Origin: Methylonatrum sp040877625
GTDB lineage: Bacteria > Pseudomonadota > Gammaproteobacteria > Nitrococcales > Aquisalimonadaceae
Assembly: GCA_040877625.1 (NCBI GenBank)
Contig: JBBDNK010000028.1
Location: forward strand, 208,069-272,068
Reading direction: 5' to 3'
Length of the DNA: 64,000 nucleotides
Shown here in pieces: positions 16,807 through 24,884 of the stretch. The notes below the pieces were generated by a model, which was not told the DNA's origin, searched no databases, and saw nothing but the letters and a program-made list of their open reading frames with translations. Each line of letters starts with the position of its first letter. The first letter of the stretch is position 1. The position numbers and the translations under genes are program-made.

Positions 16807-18638
16807 TGCATGATCTCCCCTCGTTGCGTGGACTCGATGACGGTGCGGGTAAAACTGTTGATGGACACATACTTGGCGAAGAAACGGTCAAGCACCGCGC
16901 CCATCAGAAACGCGCCCACTCCGGTGAAGGCATCTTCATCAAGACGCAAGGACAGCTCCAGGCCGCTGCCGAAGCAGATCGGCCCGTGGAAAGGCATGCG
17001 CCGCACGGTGGCTCTGGATCGGATGGAGATCACGCCCTCCACATGGCGGGCCAGCGCATCCTGTTCATCAACGTAGAGTTCGAGCAGCTGTCGCAGAGCG
17101 CGGGCGCCGACATCCGGATCCTCATCGACCAGCGACAGGTAGTTCAGCGACAGATGACTGATCAGACGCCAGCTTGTCTCACCGGAGCGGAAAGCCGCCC
17201 TGGGGCGTGTCGGACCGGCAATGACCCGCACGGATTTCACCGGCGCGGCGGTCTCCAGCGTGAAATCCGTCGCGCCCTTGCCCAGGGACAGCTGGATCGG
17301 CAGATCGCGGTTGGTGCAGAGCACGCGTACGTCGAGCTGGCGCAAGTCCTCCGAGAACGGCGCCTGGGCACCGTCGACCAGTGACAGAAATACCTCACTG
17401 CCGAGATAGCCTGTTCGCGCGCCGCGCTGGCGCTGCCGGCTTGAACTCAGGCGCGGGCGCCGGCTCACCGTGTAGTAGGCGCCGGGATCATGATCACCGG
17501 CCTCCCGGCTGATTCTGTAGAACGGGTGAAATGTTCGTTGGCTGTCCCGCCCGGTGCCGTAGGCCGTGGCCGCCTGTATCTGGTATACCTCGAAATCCAT
17601 GGGGCGATTGCGGTCCGGAACGACGTGAAACTCGGTGTCCTCATGGTGCAGGTGGATGCGATCCGCGGTGTGCGGAAACAGGTTGATGGCCGGTGTGGCG
17701 AACAGCAGAAAGGCGGTCCTGTCGACCACATGTTCGAGCCGGGCGTCGGCGCGGGTCAGCAGTACGGTCAGTTCAATGCGGTTGCCCGTCAGCTCCCGCA
17801 GGCCGGCATCCAGACCCGTGAGCTCCGCGAACAGGTACCGCTGCGGGAACGCAAAATATTCCTGTAACAGACGATAGCCGTCGAAGGAGCGGCGCACTGC
17901 CGGCAACAGGGCCTCATCCGGTTCAAAGCCGGGCTGGCGGACACCGGCCCCTGGGCAGATGCGCGCGGGGCGCTCCGCGTTGTCGCGAATGACCACGCCG
18001 CCGAAGGCGCCATGAAGGATCTCGTACAGCCACATTGGCCGTTCGTCGCCGCCGGGCAGAAAAAGCGGCAGGGATTCCAGTGCAAGATCGCCGACACTGT
18101 CGCCGCTGGTGATCTCCAGTTCCAGTTGCACCGCCGCACGCACGCCCGGCGGCGTCGGCAGGCCGCGGGCCGCCATCACGCCCGGATTGGGCAGATAGCG
18201 CGCTTCGGCAATCTGCAACGGCCATAGCGTGACCGCGTGAGCGGTGCGGTACTCGCAAGCCGTCTTCTCGCCCTTGCCGAGCAGGCTGCGCAGCACGCTG
18301 CCCGCCGGCAGACGGTAACCCGCGCCCAGCGTGGCCGCGCCCAGATCGGGCTGCAGCCCGACCACAGCCATCGACGGTACCGGTGCGGTCAGATGCGGGT
18401 ACACCAGGTCCATGAGCTGGTGGGTGAAATGCGGGAAACGGGCATCGATCTTCTGCTGCACTCTGGCGGTCAGGAACGCGAAGCCTTCGAGCAGACGCTC
18501 AACGTAGGGATCGGCGCAGTCCAGGCCGTCCAGTCCAAGCCGGCCGGCGATCTTCGGGTAGTCACGGGCAAATTCGCCCCCCATCTCGCGAATGAAGCGC
18601 AACTCCTGTTCGTACAGATGAAGGAGATGGGGATCCAT
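16770..18638 (-). CDS. tssF: TssF, T6SS baseplate wedge subunit
   Basis: TssF (622 aa, normal length) forms two copies per baseplate wedge with TssG. The N-terminus YEQELRFIREMGGEFARDYP and the following GFAFLTARVQQKID and MDLVYPHLTAPVPS motifs are diagnostic. The middle and C-terminal parts, including LLQEYFAFPQRYLFAEL and the late FTGVGAFLMGAVLDRFF, are complete with no frameshift. It begins immediately after the tssE stop and overlaps tssG, so E-F-G are likely translated as a coupled set. Confidence 0.97.
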   Translation of the reverse strand: MDPHLLHLYEQELRFIREMGGEFARDYPKIAGRLGLDGLDCADPYVERLLEGFAFLTARVQQKIDARFPHFTHQLMDLVYPHLTAPVPSMAVVGLQPDLGAATLGAGYRLPAGSVLRSLLGKGEKTACEYRTAHAVTLWPLQIAEARYLPNPGVMAARGLPTPPGVRAAVQLELEITSGDSVGDLALESLPLFLPGGDERPMWLYEILHGAFGGVVIRDNAERPARICPGAGVRQPGFEPDEALLPAVRRSFDGYRLLQEYFAFPQRYLFAELTGLDAGLRELTGNRIELTVLLTRADARLEHVVDRTAFLLFATPAINLFPHTADRIHLHHEDTEFHVVPDRNRPMDFEVYQIQAATAYGTGRDSQRTFHPFYRISREAGDHDPGAYYTVSRRPRLSSSRQRQRGARTGYLGSEVFLSLVDGAQAPFSEDLRQLDVRVLCTNRDLPIQLSLGKGATDFTLETAAPVKSVRVIAGPTRPRAAFRSGETSWRLISHLSLNYLSLVDEDPDVGARALRQLLELYVDEQDALARHVEGVISIRSRATVRRMPFHGPICFGSGLELSLRLDEDAFTGVGAFLMGAVLDRFFAKYVSINSFTRTVIESTQRGEIMQWPARAGLREAL

Positions 18639-19403
18639 TCAGGGCCTCGGCGTTGCTGCGTCGTCGGATTCGCGAACGGTCACGGTGGCATCTTCAAGAT
18701 CCAGCTCCGTGTGCAGGTAGAGCTGCTCGGGCAGCGGCTGCCCCCAGAGCTCGCCCTCGATGACAAAGGACACGGTGTTATTTCGGCCGCTGCCCTCGCC
18801 GTCGATTGGCGTGACAGTGATATGCCGGACCCGCGGCTCGAAGCAGTCGATAGCCAGACGGATGCCTTCCGCCAGACGCGCGATATCGGCATCGGCGACA
18901 CTGACGCCGGTCAGATCCGGCACCCCGTAGTTGAGCACCGAGCCGCGTACCTGCGGGTAATCGTCCAGGGGTGTGACCGACGTCAGCTGCCCCGTGTTGA
19001 GCAGCCATGCGAGGTCGCGCAGTACCAGCTGCCGCAGTCGGCGCGAGGAGATCAGGCGCTCGTCGCGAGACTCCTCGGTATTGGGAATGAGCTTACGGGC
19101 GCGCACATCCAGCAGACTTTCCAGCGGCGGTGTGTCGGGGCCAGGTCGAAGCGCCAGTATGTTTCGGAAGGTGCGGTTCTCCGGATGGTTGTCCCATACG
19201 TCCTCCGCCCCCTCGGCGTCGGCCTTCACCGGGCGCAACCCCAGCGACGCCAGCATTTGCCGAACGTCGGCGACGGAACTGCCGGCACCCGCCAGCATGT
19301 CCTCCCGGTAGGCAATGGTCAGACGCTCCACGAATCTGGCGCGATCAGTCAGACGATCCAGCAGCGACGGCTGAAGATTCTCGCGGTTGAGCAATTCGGG
19401 CAT
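18639..19403 (-). CDS. tssE: TssE, gp25-like T6SS baseplate protein, unusually long
   Basis: TssE (254 aa from ATG 19403, with GGAGGG six bases upstream) is the gp25-like baseplate subunit that starts sheath polymerisation. The N-terminal LLDRLTD (14-20) and the gp25 core (about 113-245: VLRDLAWLLNT, VLNYGVPDLTG, FEPRVRHITV) fit the family. Family members are usually about 130-180 residues. Here roughly 90 extra residues separate the N-terminal motif from the core and include an acidic Trp-containing stretch (EGAEDVWDNHPENRTFRN). An in-frame GTG at 19433 would add ten residues but lacks a ribosome site. Confidence 0.9.
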   Translation of the reverse strand: MPELLNRENLQPSLLDRLTDRARFVERLTIAYREDMLAGAGSSVADVRQMLASLGLRPVKADAEGAEDVWDNHPENRTFRNILALRPGPDTPPLESLLDVRARKLIPNTEESRDERLISSRRLRQLVLRDLAWLLNTGQLTSVTPLDDYPQVRGSVLNYGVPDLTGVSVADADIARLAEGIRLAIDCFEPRVRHITVTPIDGEGSGRNNTVSFVIEGELWGQPLPEQLYLHTELDLEDATVTVRESDDAATPRP

Positions 19404-19486
19404 GCAATACCCTCCGGCAAACAAAGCTGCCACGCATCCGGCGGCCCGCTACGCCGCAGCCGGGCGCAGCGGGCCTGCATACGGAA

Positions 19487-19969
19487 TCAGGCGGCCACGT
19501 GCTCGCGGATGTTATAGCCGTACTCCACCTCTGCTCCGGCTGTGCCGTCGGCTTCCTGGGGTGTATAGATGAGCTTGAACTTGGCGAAGTTGAGCGTCAC
19601 GTTCTCGGTCAGCCGATCCTGGCCAGTGGCGCCCTGATTGCTGATGCTGCTGACCAGGATTTCTTCAAGTTCCACCTTGAGGTAATCCAGCGGGTCGCCG
19701 CCCGATTTGCGCATCGTCAGAGTGCCGCTCGCCACATGCTTTCCGGTCGCCACCATTTGCCACAGGGCGGGCGTCGCCTTGTCAACGTACTTGGTCACCG
19801 TGATGTCCTGGAAGCTGGCCTTGCCCGCACCACCGCCCTTGCCTTCATGCATGGAGCCGGAGTTCGACGCCCCCCAACTCCAGGACACGACTTCGATGGA
19901 ATCGGCGTGCTGGGAGTCGGCTGACTCGCCCTCAATTCCATCCAATTCTAGAAAGCTGTCATATGACAT
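19487..19969 (-). CDS. hcp: Hcp (TssD), T6SS tail-tube protein
   Basis: Hcp (160 aa) forms hexameric rings stacked into the inner tube. The start MSYDSFLELDGIEGES, SIEVVSWSWGASNSGSMHEG and the conserved TKYVDKATPALWQMVATGKH are typical. The C-terminal strand region (YTPQEADGTAGAEVEYGYNI) is complete. A GGAG site sits eight bases before ATG, and a small GC-rich hairpin lies just upstream. A leader of about 110 bp separates it from tssC, longer than most gaps here. This fits its need for higher expression than its neighbours. Confidence 0.97.
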   Translation of the reverse strand: MSYDSFLELDGIEGESADSQHADSIEVVSWSWGASNSGSMHEGKGGGAGKASFQDITVTKYVDKATPALWQMVATGKHVASGTLTMRKSGGDPLDYLKVELEEILVSSISNQGATGQDRLTENVTLNFAKFKLIYTPQEADGTAGAEVEYGYNIREHVAA

Positions 19970-19990
19970 TGTTAATTCTCCATTTTTATC

Positions 19991-20004
19991 GGCGCCTTCG
20001 CGCC
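19991..20004 (-). promoter_or_regulatory. Small GC hairpin in the hcp leader
   Basis: On the minus strand GGCGC-GAAG-GCGCC forms a 5-bp stem with a GNRA-like loop. It ends about 10 bases before the hcp ribosome-binding site. An A/T-rich spacer follows (GATAAAAATGGAG). It may stabilise a processed hcp message or shape translation; no T-run supports termination. Confidence 0.4.
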
Positions 20005-20079
20005 TCTTCTATTCGTGTCGTGAAACCGCCCAGGGTGCGCATACCCAACGCGGCCGCGACCTACGGTTGCCGCCTCCGG

Positions 20080-21576
20080 CTAGCCTTTCGCGGAAGGCAG
20101 TTTTGACACCAAACGCAAGGACACACTCAGGCCTTCGAGCTGGTAGTGCGGTCGAAGGTAGAATGTCGAGCTGTAATAGCCGGGGTTGGCCTCATCCTCG
20201 AGTACCTCGACTTCGGCGGCAGCCAGCGGCTTGCGTGCCTTGGTCTCCTCGGTGGCGTTGGCCGGGTCGCCGGTGACGTATTTCATGATCCAGCCCTGCA
20301 GGAACTTCTGCATGTCTTCCCGTTCCTTGAAGGAGCCCACCTTGTCGCGGACGATGCACTTGAGGTAATGGGCAAACCGGCAGGTTGCGAACAGGTAAGG
20401 CAGTCGTGCGCCGAGCTGGGCGTTGGCCGAGGCGTCCGGGTCGTCGTACTCGGCCGGCTTGTGCAGTGACTGGGCGCCGATGAACGCGGCAATATCCGTA
20501 TTCTTGCGATGTATCAGCGGCATCAGCCCGCTCTTGGCGAGTTCCGCTTCCCGGCGGTCGCTGATGGCGATCTCTGTGGGACATTTCATGTCGACGCCGC
20601 CATCGTCACTGGGGAAGGTATGCACCGGTAGCCCTTCGACGGCACCGCCGGACTCGACGCCGCGAATCCGCGAGCACCAGCCGTACTGTTTGAAGGAACG
20701 GTTGACGTTGACGGCCATGGCATAGGCGGAGTTCGCCCAGGTGTACTTGTTGGCATTGGATCCAGCGGTATCTTCCTCGAAGTCGAACTCCTCCACCGGC
20801 TCGGTCTTGGCACCGTAGGGCAGCCGGGCGAGAAACCGGGGCATGGCCAGGGCTACGTACTTGGAGTCCTCGGACTCGCGAAGCGAGCGCCAGGCCGCGT
20901 ATTCCGGGGTCAGGAAGATCTTCGACAGATCTCGCGGATTGGTCAGCTCCTGCCAGCTGTCCATCTGCAATAGCGACGGGGCGGCTCCGGCGATGAAAGG
21001 CGCGTGCGCCGCCGCGGCGATCTGCGCCATGCCGGAGAGCAGTTCCACGTCCTGCGGCCCCTGGTCGAAGTGGTAGTCGCCGACGATGCAGCTGATCGGC
21101 TCCCCGCCCAACTGACCGAACTCCTCCTCGTACATGCGCTTGAAGATCGGGCTCTGATCCCAGGCGGTGCCCTTGTACTTGCGCAGGGTCTTCTGCAGTT
21201 CCTTCTTGGAGATTGGCATGAAGCGGATCTTCAGCATCTCATCCGTTTCGGTGTTGTTAACCAGATGATGCAGTCCCCGCCATGCCCCTTCCAGGCCCTG
21301 GAACTTCTCGTGATGAATGATCTCGTTGACCTGTTCGGTGAGCTTGAAATCGATCTCGGCAATGATGGCATTGATCGTGCTGATGGCATCATCCGAGATG
21401 ACGGTGCTCTCCCGCAGGGCCTGCTCGGCCAGCGTGCGTACCGCCGTTTCGACTTCCTCGCGGGCGCGATCCGATTTCGGCCGGAACTCCTTCTGCAGCA
21501 ACTGTGCAAAATCGTCCGCCGTGAGCGCTTCCGCCTCCGCCTGTGCACCTTGCGTTTCTTTGTCTGACTCTGCCAC
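20080..21576 (-). CDS. tssC: TssC, large T6SS sheath subunit
   Basis: TssC (498 aa) is the large contractile-sheath protein (VipB/EvpB family). Diagnostic stretches are FKLTEQVNEIIHHEKFQGLE, WRGLHHLVNNTETDEMLKI, FGQLGGEPISCIVGDYHFD and the C-terminal domain with YLKCIVRDKVGSFK. The start codon is GTG at 21576, only 3 bp after the tssB stop, so translation is coupled. About 110 bp separate it from hcp. Confidence 0.97.
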   Translation of the reverse strand: MAESDKETQGAQAEAEALTADDFAQLLQKEFRPKSDRAREEVETAVRTLAEQALRESTVISDDAISTINAIIAEIDFKLTEQVNEIIHHEKFQGLEGAWRGLHHLVNNTETDEMLKIRFMPISKKELQKTLRKYKGTAWDQSPIFKRMYEEEFGQLGGEPISCIVGDYHFDQGPQDVELLSGMAQIAAAAHAPFIAGAAPSLLQMDSWQELTNPRDLSKIFLTPEYAAWRSLRESEDSKYVALAMPRFLARLPYGAKTEPVEEFDFEEDTAGSNANKYTWANSAYAMAVNVNRSFKQYGWCSRIRGVESGGAVEGLPVHTFPSDDGGVDMKCPTEIAISDRREAELAKSGLMPLIHRKNTDIAAFIGAQSLHKPAEYDDPDASANAQLGARLPYLFATCRFAHYLKCIVRDKVGSFKEREDMQKFLQGWIMKYVTGDPANATEETKARKPLAAAEVEVLEDEANPGYYSSTFYLRPHYQLEGLSVSLRLVSKLPSAKG

Positions 21577-21579
21577 GGC

Positions 21580-22098
21580 TCAGCCCTCGCTGTTCTGTTC
21601 TGAATCGTCCTTCGGACGGGCACCCAGCGTTTCCAGCAGGCCGGGATCGTTCAGCACCTTGGCAATCAGCTCTTCGGCACCGGACTTGCCGTCCATGTAC
21701 GTAACCAGGTTCGCCAGTTGCTGGCGGGCCTCGAGCAGCTTCCGTAGCGGATCGATCTTGCGGGCCACGGCCGCCGGCGAGAATTCATCCATGCTTTCCA
21801 GCTCGATATCCACTTCCAGGTTGCCCTCTCCGGTTAGCCGATTGGTCACCGCGTAGGTGAGACTGGGTCGCAAAGCCTTCATGCGCTGATCGAAGTTGTC
21901 GACGTCGATCTCCAGCAGCTTGCGACCGTCTACCGGCGGTAACTTCTCCTCGCTGTCACCGGCCAGATCCGCCATCACCGCCATGGTGAAAGGCAGTTGA
22001 ACGGTCTTTTCCGCTCCGTAGATTTCCGTGTCGTATTCAATCTGTACGCGGGGGGCGCGGTTTCGCGCGATGAATTTTTGCGAACTGGGCTTTGCCAT
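21580..22098 (-). CDS. tssB: TssB, small T6SS sheath subunit
   Basis: TssB (172 aa) pairs with TssC to build the sheath. The N-terminus SSQKFIARNRAPRVQIEYD, LPFTMAVMADLAG and NRLTGEGNLEVDIELESMD are family signatures. ATG 22098 has GGAG nine bases upstream. An in-frame GTG at 22113 overlaps that site and is rejected. The C-terminus is acidic and disordered (KDDSEQNSEG). Confidence 0.97.
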   Translation of the reverse strand: MAKPSSQKFIARNRAPRVQIEYDTEIYGAEKTVQLPFTMAVMADLAGDSEEKLPPVDGRKLLEIDVDNFDQRMKALRPSLTYAVTNRLTGEGNLEVDIELESMDEFSPAAVARKIDPLRKLLEARQQLANLVTYMDGKSGAEELIAKVLNDPGLLETLGARPKDDSEQNSEG

Positions 22099-22150
22099 GA
22101 TTGCCTGCTCCACTTTTCGAGTTTTTGTCGGGTGGCCTTGATCGCTTCAG

Positions 22151-23152
22151 TTATTCCGCGGCATCGTGACCACGCAATTTCTGCACCTGGGCAACCGCGT
22201 CCGGTGCAACGTCCTTGAGAATGGAAAGAAAATCCATGTCCACCAGGCGCGTTGCGCGCTCCATCAGCAACGGCACGGGACTTGAGGGTTCATGGCTGCG
22301 GAAGTACCTGGCAATGCGGTCCATTGCCGCCACCGCATCCTGCCGGCTGCGGATCTCGCCGGCCACGGCCGGTGGCGCAGGCACCGCGTCGGCCGGTGTC
22401 GTTGCAGGCGCATCAGGCGTCTCGTTGTCAGCGTCCGGCATCACGTCCTCCGGCATATAGGTACGCAGTGCAAGCGCAATGCGCTGCAGCCCTTCTTTCA
22501 GACGGGAGAGATCCGGGGCCTGCTCAACGCCGCAGTGCGCGCTGAAAACACCCTCAATGGCCGCAATGTTCTCCACCGCTTGCGCCACCGCCGCCGCGAG
22601 CTCCCGAAGATCCGCGCCGTCGGTGGCCTGGAACGCAGCCGTAACGAGACCGGCCTGTGGTGGATCGCCTTCATAGCCATCGGGCACATCCGCCTTGCCC
22701 TCGGCGATCTCGATATCGAGCAGACTGAAACGCCCGGCCGCGCGCGCCTCCACCAGCGGCGCGGTGCGAAGCGGCTTCAGCACTCTGTGAAAGTTGGTGA
22801 GGTTGAACAGCGCGCTGGAACGTTCCATGGCATCGCCGTCTTCGTCCAGCGGCGGATACAATTCATCCCACCAGGTCTCGAGCAGACCACGAATCAGGTG
22901 CAATCCATCCGCAAGACCGCGCACACCCTCCGTTTGAAGCAACGCGGCCGCCAGATAGGCGGCCGGGCGGAGATCGCGACTTTTGCCAAGGGCTTCAAGG
23001 CAGGCATCCTGCAACGCCGGCCAGTCGGGTTCGTGCTCGGTGGTTCCCCACCTCGCCAGCATGTCCAGACTTACAATCTCGCCCGTCGCGTCAAGATCGG
23101 TGCCCGTCGGCGACGATTGCCCTTGCGGTTCGAGCAGGGCGTGCAGATCCAT
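22151..23152 (-). CDS. tssA: TssA, T6SS assembly cap/initiator protein
   Basis: TssA (333 aa) has the ImpA N-terminal domain (SPTGTDLDATGEIVSLDM, PDWPALQDACLEALGKSRDL). It then has GLHLIRGLLETWWDELYPPL and RSSALFNLTN, all typical. It coordinates baseplate docking and sheath growth. A middle linker rich in Pro/Ala/Thr (about 235-270) precedes a short C-terminal domain with SPVPLLMERATRLVDMDFLS. This is the short TssA class without a large C-terminal extension. It is the first gene of the main T6SS run; 204 bp separate it from the divergent COMM-like gene. Confidence 0.94.
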   Translation of the reverse strand: MDLHALLEPQGQSSPTGTDLDATGEIVSLDMLARWGTTEHEPDWPALQDACLEALGKSRDLRPAAYLAAALLQTEGVRGLADGLHLIRGLLETWWDELYPPLDEDGDAMERSSALFNLTNFHRVLKPLRTAPLVEARAAGRFSLLDIEIAEGKADVPDGYEGDPPQAGLVTAAFQATDGADLRELAAAVAQAVENIAAIEGVFSAHCGVEQAPDLSRLKEGLQRIALALRTYMPEDVMPDADNETPDAPATTPADAVPAPPAVAGEIRSRQDAVAAMDRIARYFRSHEPSSPVPLLMERATRLVDMDFLSILKDVAPDAVAQVQKLRGHDAAE

Positions 23153-23288
23153 GGAAGCAACTCCGTTCTACGAGCCTCCCGTCCGGCAGCCATGAAACAA
23201 ATACATTGGCGGATCCGGGCAATTGCCTACACATGGCGCATCGAAACAGCACAAAAATTGAACAGGAAATGCACCATACTACTCATGA

Positions 23289-23297
23289 GGTATAGCA
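23289..23297 (-). promoter_or_regulatory. Candidate extended -10 element upstream of tssA
   Basis: On the minus strand TGCTATACC matches an extended -10 (TGnTATAnT-like). It lies about 140 bp before the tssA start, in the shared gap with the divergent gene at 23357. The -35 position is poor. I found no good sigma-54 (GG-N10-GC) site. This is a weak pattern call. Confidence 0.25.
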
Positions 23298-23356
23298 GCA
23301 GTGTCGGTATTGCGCGACGCTGGACAGAAAAAATTTGCCCATTGAGGAGCAGTTTC

Positions 23357-24013
23357 GTGGATCAGACACCGACGCATTCCGCCGCCGGCGGCCTCCATTG
23401 CCTGGGAGATCTCGCGCCCCCGGCCGAGGTCACGCAGGGCTACGCACAGATGGTCTCGCTGCCGGACCATGCCATACAGGCACTGCTGCCGTTGCTGGAT
23501 GCCGTATTACAGGCCCCTCAGGGCGACCACGCCGCCGCCGCGCAGCAGTTCGCCACGCAGCACCGCGTCGACGTGACGTACGTCCTGGCGGCCTTGCAGA
23601 CCTGCAATTACCTGTTGCGTCAGGCTGCGGCGCTGAACGTGTCCGCCGAGGAGTTCCAGCAGGACCTGGATACGCTCGGTCCCGGGGTCGCCGGTCCGGC
23701 GCAACTTCTCCTGCCTGCGTACAGGGATGTAACCGCATGGCTGCGTAACCATATTCTCGAAGACACCCTGGCCGATCACGGTAACGTGCTTACCGCCGTG
23801 GACTGGCGTGTGGACCAGGTTCACGCATCCAATCGCGGGGCCGCGCTTGACGCCCGCGTCGTCCATCTCAGGCTTACCTACCGCAGCGGCGATGAAATCA
23901 AAAACCTGTCACTGCAGTTGACGCCAAACGCGGTCGCTACGCTGTCTGATCTCCTGTCGCAGTTCTCCGGTCACGAATCAACGGCCACCGGCGAAGACCG
24001 GCCGCCCGCTTAG
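23357..24013 (+). CDS. COMM-domain-like protein, divergent from the T6SS cluster
   Basis: GTG 23357 has GAGGAG eight bases upstream and gives 218 residues. The architecture follows eukaryotic COMMD proteins. An all-helical N-terminal part (about 35-125) is followed by a helix leading into TAVDWRVDQVHASNR, a polar turn, RVVHLRLTYRSG, NLSLQLTPNAVATLSDLLSQF. From memory, human COMMD1 has the closely similar pattern LSWRVD-x3-QSRHS, PVAIIELELG, then a strand and final helix. The C-terminal tail is short and disordered. There is no signal peptide or membrane segment, so it is cytoplasmic. COMM domains mediate dimer and ring formation in the Commander complex; a bacterial role is unknown to me. It is divergent from tssA, and its 3' end overlaps the convergent gene at 23978 by 36 bp. 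The family call rests on pattern recognition only. Confidence 0.65.
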   Translation: MDQTPTHSAAGGLHCLGDLAPPAEVTQGYAQMVSLPDHAIQALLPLLDAVLQAPQGDHAAAAQQFATQHRVDVTYVLAALQTCNYLLRQAAALNVSAEEFQQDLDTLGPGVAGPAQLLLPAYRDVTAWLRNHILEDTLADHGNVLTAVDWRVDQVHASNRGAALDARVVHLRLTYRSGDEIKNLSLQLTPNAVATLSDLLSQFSGHESTATGEDRPPA

Positions 24014-24454
24014 CACGAGCTGGGTAACCCACCACTCGCCCGCGCGGCGCACCAGGTGAATGTCGCAGGCGACCTGGCCGCCGGCTACATCCAGGGTGCC
24101 GGATATCACGGCGGTTTCACCACGCCGCCGGTAAAACCCCAATTGGCCGCCGGAGAGACCACGCAGCGCCCCCTCGGTGGCAAGTATCTCGCTGATTTCG
24201 TCTTGCCCGGCACCTTGCCCGGTCAGCGCGACGTGGCTTGCCGCCTGGTCATGACGGCCCTCGCGTAGCTCCTCGAGAAATACTTCGGCACGATCATAGG
24301 CGGCATTTCTGGCGGCCTCGGAATCCCCCATGCCCATGAAGAAGCCCAGGGCACCGGAAAAATACAGCGTGCCACCGATCACCAGCGTGCCGATCAGGAC
24401 AATCGCCAACGGTATCCACAAGTCGGTTTCAATGAGCCACCTGACTACCCGCAT
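23978..24454 (-). CDS. Uncharacterised protein with one N-terminal membrane helix
   Basis: The product is 158 residues. A short basic start (MRVVRWLIETDLW) is followed by a strong membrane helix at about 14-40 (IPLAIVLIGTLVIGGTLYF), then a soluble domain of about 110 residues. That domain has a helical first part (FLEELREGRHDQAASHV), a Gly-rich turn and beta strands (YRRRGETAVISGTLDV, GEWWVTQLVLSG). It resembles an NTF2-like/DUF4864-type fold, but I cannot assign it firmly. It is the last gene of the vgrG island, 8 bp after the DUF4150 gene. An immunity or adaptor role is possible. Its 3' end overlaps the opposite-strand COMM-like gene by 36 bp. Confidence 0.7.
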   Translation of the reverse strand: MRVVRWLIETDLWIPLAIVLIGTLVIGGTLYFSGALGFFMGMGDSEAARNAAYDRAEVFLEELREGRHDQAASHVALTGQGAGQDEISEILATEGALRGLSGGQLGFYRRRGETAVISGTLDVAGGQVACDIHLVRRAGEWWVTQLVLSGRPVFAGGR

Positions 24455-24462
24455 TGCCGCTC

Positions 24463-24870
24463 CTACATGGCCACCAGCACCTTGGTCTGGCTTGGCGCGA
24501 TCTGCGTACCCACCGGCACATTGGCGTTGCTGCCGTTATGACCGGTCAGCGCGGTCAGATGCTGGCAGGGCTGGCCTTCCACTTTCACCTTCTTGCTGCC
24601 CTTCTTGTAGCTCACGGCGGACATGTTCATGTTGGACATTACCCCGCCGCCCGCGCTGCCGGCCTCGTCGCCCTGGGAACGGTTCATCTTCGATTTCTTG
24701 GTAACCGCACCCTTGCCGGCGAATTTGACCTTGGTCGATTCGCCGCTGACCTGGTTCACCATGCCGATATTGGGATAGGGCACCGGGATCGGCCCGCCGG
24801 GGCTTGGAGTCTTGCAGACATCGGGCACTCCCAGGCACTGCCCGCCCTGTTTCGTACTGGCTGGAAACAC
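24463..24870 (-). CDS. DUF4150 PAAR-like T6SS tip protein without toxin domain
   Basis: GTG 24870 (GAGGAG eight bases upstream) gives 135 residues that are all PAAR-like: FPASTKQGGQCLGVPDVCK, GPIPVPYPNIG, a Gly/Ser/Met-rich middle and QHLTALTGHNG followed by PSQTKVLVAM. DUF4150 proteins sharpen the VgrG spike and often carry a C-terminal effector, as in Agrobacterium Tde2. This one ends with the PAAR-like fold, so any cargo must bind non-covalently. It lies downstream of the vgrG-DUF2169-pentapeptide-DUF3540 genes. Confidence 0.85.
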   Translation of the reverse strand: MFPASTKQGGQCLGVPDVCKTPSPGGPIPVPYPNIGMVNQVSGESTKVKFAGKGAVTKKSKMNRSQGDEAGSAGGGVMSNMNMSAVSYKKGSKKVKVEGQPCQHLTALTGHNGSNANVPVGTQIAPSQTKVLVAM

Positions 24871-24884
24871 CGTTTTGACTCCTC

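Noticed and set aside
22292..23356. N-terminal extension of the COMM-like frame back over tssA
   Set aside because: The extension is antisense to tssA. The GTG at 23357 has a good ribosome site and starts the recognisable protein.
23153..23356. Sigma-54 promoter for the T6SS cluster
   Set aside because: TGGC and TTGC fragments occur, but none with the required spacing.
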